A stretch of 64,000 nucleotides of DNA. Source: Thalassiosira profunda (taxonomy: Eukaryota; Bacillariophyta; Thalassiosirophyceae; Thalassiosirales; Thalassiosiraceae). This document shows, one piece after another, positions 63,038 through 64,000 of this stretch (positions within the stretch are counted from its first letter, which is position 1; the number at the start of each line of letters is the position of its first letter). Below the pieces are notes generated by a model. It was not told the DNA's origin. It did not search any database and saw only the letters and a program-made list of their open reading frames with translations. The stretch is taken from NCBI GenBank assembly GCA_036939355.1, contig JALLAP010000010.1, positions 1 to 64,000 of the forward strand, in the 5' to 3' direction. The position numbers and the translations under genes are program-made.

Positions 63038-64000
63038 ATGGCGAAGACGCCGGCGGCCTCCGCCCGCAAGAAGACCCCGGGCAGGGGCAGCGGCGGCCGG
63101 GGCTCCCACTCCAAGACGCCTCGGAGCGGCGGGGCAAAATCGCCCAAGTGCACCGCCTCAGAGACCCTCCTGCACGAGGACGCCTCGCATCAATTCAACT
63201 CCACCGTCGAATTCATCCCCCGGAGGGACAAGTTCATGAAGAGCGACCCTCTCTCGGGGCCCACATTCAATCAGGATGCCAATTGCAATTGGACCGTGAC
63301 GATTGGCGACCTCGCGTGCATCGAGGCCGCCGCCGACGACGGCGGCGCCGAGCATCCGAACGGTGCATGTGATGTGACGGCGCCTTTCAGTGTGAGGTGG
63401 AGGCCGTGCCAGATCCTCTCCCTCTTTCGAGAGCGGGATAAGAGCACAGAGAGCAAGCTATCCAAGAAGAAGCATTGGGGACCGCTGAAGGCGGAGGTGC
63501 GCTGGTTTTACCGCCGTGCTGATTTGGACGATAGGAACAGGAGATACGAGAGTGCCAAGAGGGGATCGGGCGGGGAGGAAGTCTTCGAGAGTGGTCACGT
63601 GTCTGTTGTGGATGCATCGCTGCTCTTGGGCAGGCTGGTATTGAAGCGGAGTCCTGGCGAGGAGGGCAGCGATGATTTTCTCCAATACCCGGTCCCAACC
63701 GTGGAGAAGCACTGCCATCGGTACTACTTTCGCAAAGATCAGGACGTCTTCGAGACATTCGACGGGGAGAACATGGTTCGGAGGGGCGTGGAGTGCTCCG
63801 ATTTGCTGAAGAATGAAAAGGTTGCCGCGGCAGTCTACCGATACTTGGGCCTGTCACCTCCCAAAGGCAATGTGGAAGGCGACGGACGCATTGCTCTTCC
63901 CCCGCCGTCGAAGTCAGTCAAACTCCACGGCGAGGTCGCCGCCTATTATTCATCGTGCACCCTCGAGCACTCGTGGTCTCAATTGAAGCACGGGAGTTTC
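63038..64000 (+). CDS. BAH-domain protein, N-terminal part, possibly ORC1 (cut by window end)
   Basis: The frame is open from the ATG at 63038 to the end of the window, 321 codons, so the gene is partial. A basic Ser/Gly/Lys-rich start (KTPGRGSGGRGSHSKTPRSG) is followed by a BAH domain: TVTIGDLACIEAA, then KAEVRWFYRRADLDD, then EEVFESGHVSVVDASLLLG and HCHRYYFRKDQDVFETF. BAH domains read nucleosomes. An N-terminal BAH followed by other domains is the layout of ORC1, the origin recognition subunit, whose AAA+ ATPase part would lie beyond the window. Other BAH proteins remain possible. Confidence 0.72.
   Translation, partial: MAKTPAASARKKTPGRGSGGRGSHSKTPRSGGAKSPKCTASETLLHEDASHQFNSTVEFIPRRDKFMKSDPLSGPTFNQDANCNWTVTIGDLACIEAAADDGGAEHPNGACDVTAPFSVRWRPCQILSLFRERDKSTESKLSKKKHWGPLKAEVRWFYRRADLDDRNRRYESAKRGSGGEEVFESGHVSVVDASLLLGRLVLKRSPGEEGSDDFLQYPVPTVEKHCHRYYFRKDQDVFETFDGENMVRRGVECSDLLKNEKVAAAVYRYLGLSPPKGNVEGDGRIALPPPSKSVKLHGEVAAYYSSCTLEHSWSQLKHGSF

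Noticed and set aside
1..64000. Transposons, retroelements, viral genes, CRISPR arrays
   Set aside because: No transposase, reverse transcriptase, integrase, terminal repeat pair or spaced direct repeats are visible.

Overview
This is nuclear DNA of a photosynthetic stramenopile, most likely a centric diatom. Four lines of evidence point there. First, several predicted proteins start with a signal peptide followed at once by a Phe-containing plastid-targeting motif: AHAFQP at 60059, DAFSFPP at 14748 and CSAFLQP at 40870. Second, short spliceosomal introns (about 65 to 450 nt) with GTRAGT-type donors interrupt many genes. Third, one secreted protein (56654-58633) has PTYMPT repeats, tryptophan-rich stretches and lysine/serine clusters like diatom silica-associated cingulins. 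Fourth, the genes are a eukaryotic set: VPS34, IWS1, a peroxisomal acyl-CoA oxidase, RING-H2 ligases and an H+-pyrophosphatase. I see no transposon, virus, CRISPR array, rRNA or tRNA.

The window is gene dense: 31 protein genes, most on alternating strands, so divergent and convergent pairs dominate. From left to right: a membrane metallophosphoesterase (-), a plastid-type RelA/SpoT homologue (+), a RING-H2 protein (+), VPS34 (-), a membrane protein ending in a CaaX box (+), a conserved plastid protein (-), a 1741-residue two-pass membrane protein with an Asn-Gly tract (+), a catalase-fold-like protein (-), a small type I membrane protein (+), a DHHC palmitoyltransferase (-), IWS1 (-), an RBM5-like splicing factor (+), an opine-dehydrogenase-like protein with a peroxisomal tail (-), a phytochelatin-synthase-like protein (+), an unknown membrane protein (-), an eight-pass membrane protein (+), acylphosphatase (-), two LRR proteins (+,-), a membrane RING-H2 ligase (+), a plastid RlmH (+), a seven-pass receptor-like protein (-), a tandem SET-domain protein (+), a type II H+-pyrophosphatase (-), a large nuclear-type protein with two Cys-x-x-His-Cys modules (+), acyl-CoA oxidase (-), the cingulin-like protein (+), a histone-fold-like protein (+), a thylakoid-targeted protein (+), an F-box protein with an H3-like segment (-), and a BAH-domain protein cut off by the window end (+).

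The genes do not form one pathway. Loose themes are: plastid functions (RSH, RlmH, the proteins at 12678 and 60059, perhaps the SET protein); peroxisomal functions (two proteins ending in Ser-Arg-Leu); endomembrane and signalling functions (VPS34, H+-PPase, DHHC, RING ligases, receptor); and nuclear functions (IWS1, RBM5-like, histone-fold-like, BAH). Exon boundaries were worked out by hand from donor and acceptor sites, reading-frame continuity and remembered family conservation. Start codons are the first supported ATG unless noted. No database search was run, so family names rest on motifs I can see.
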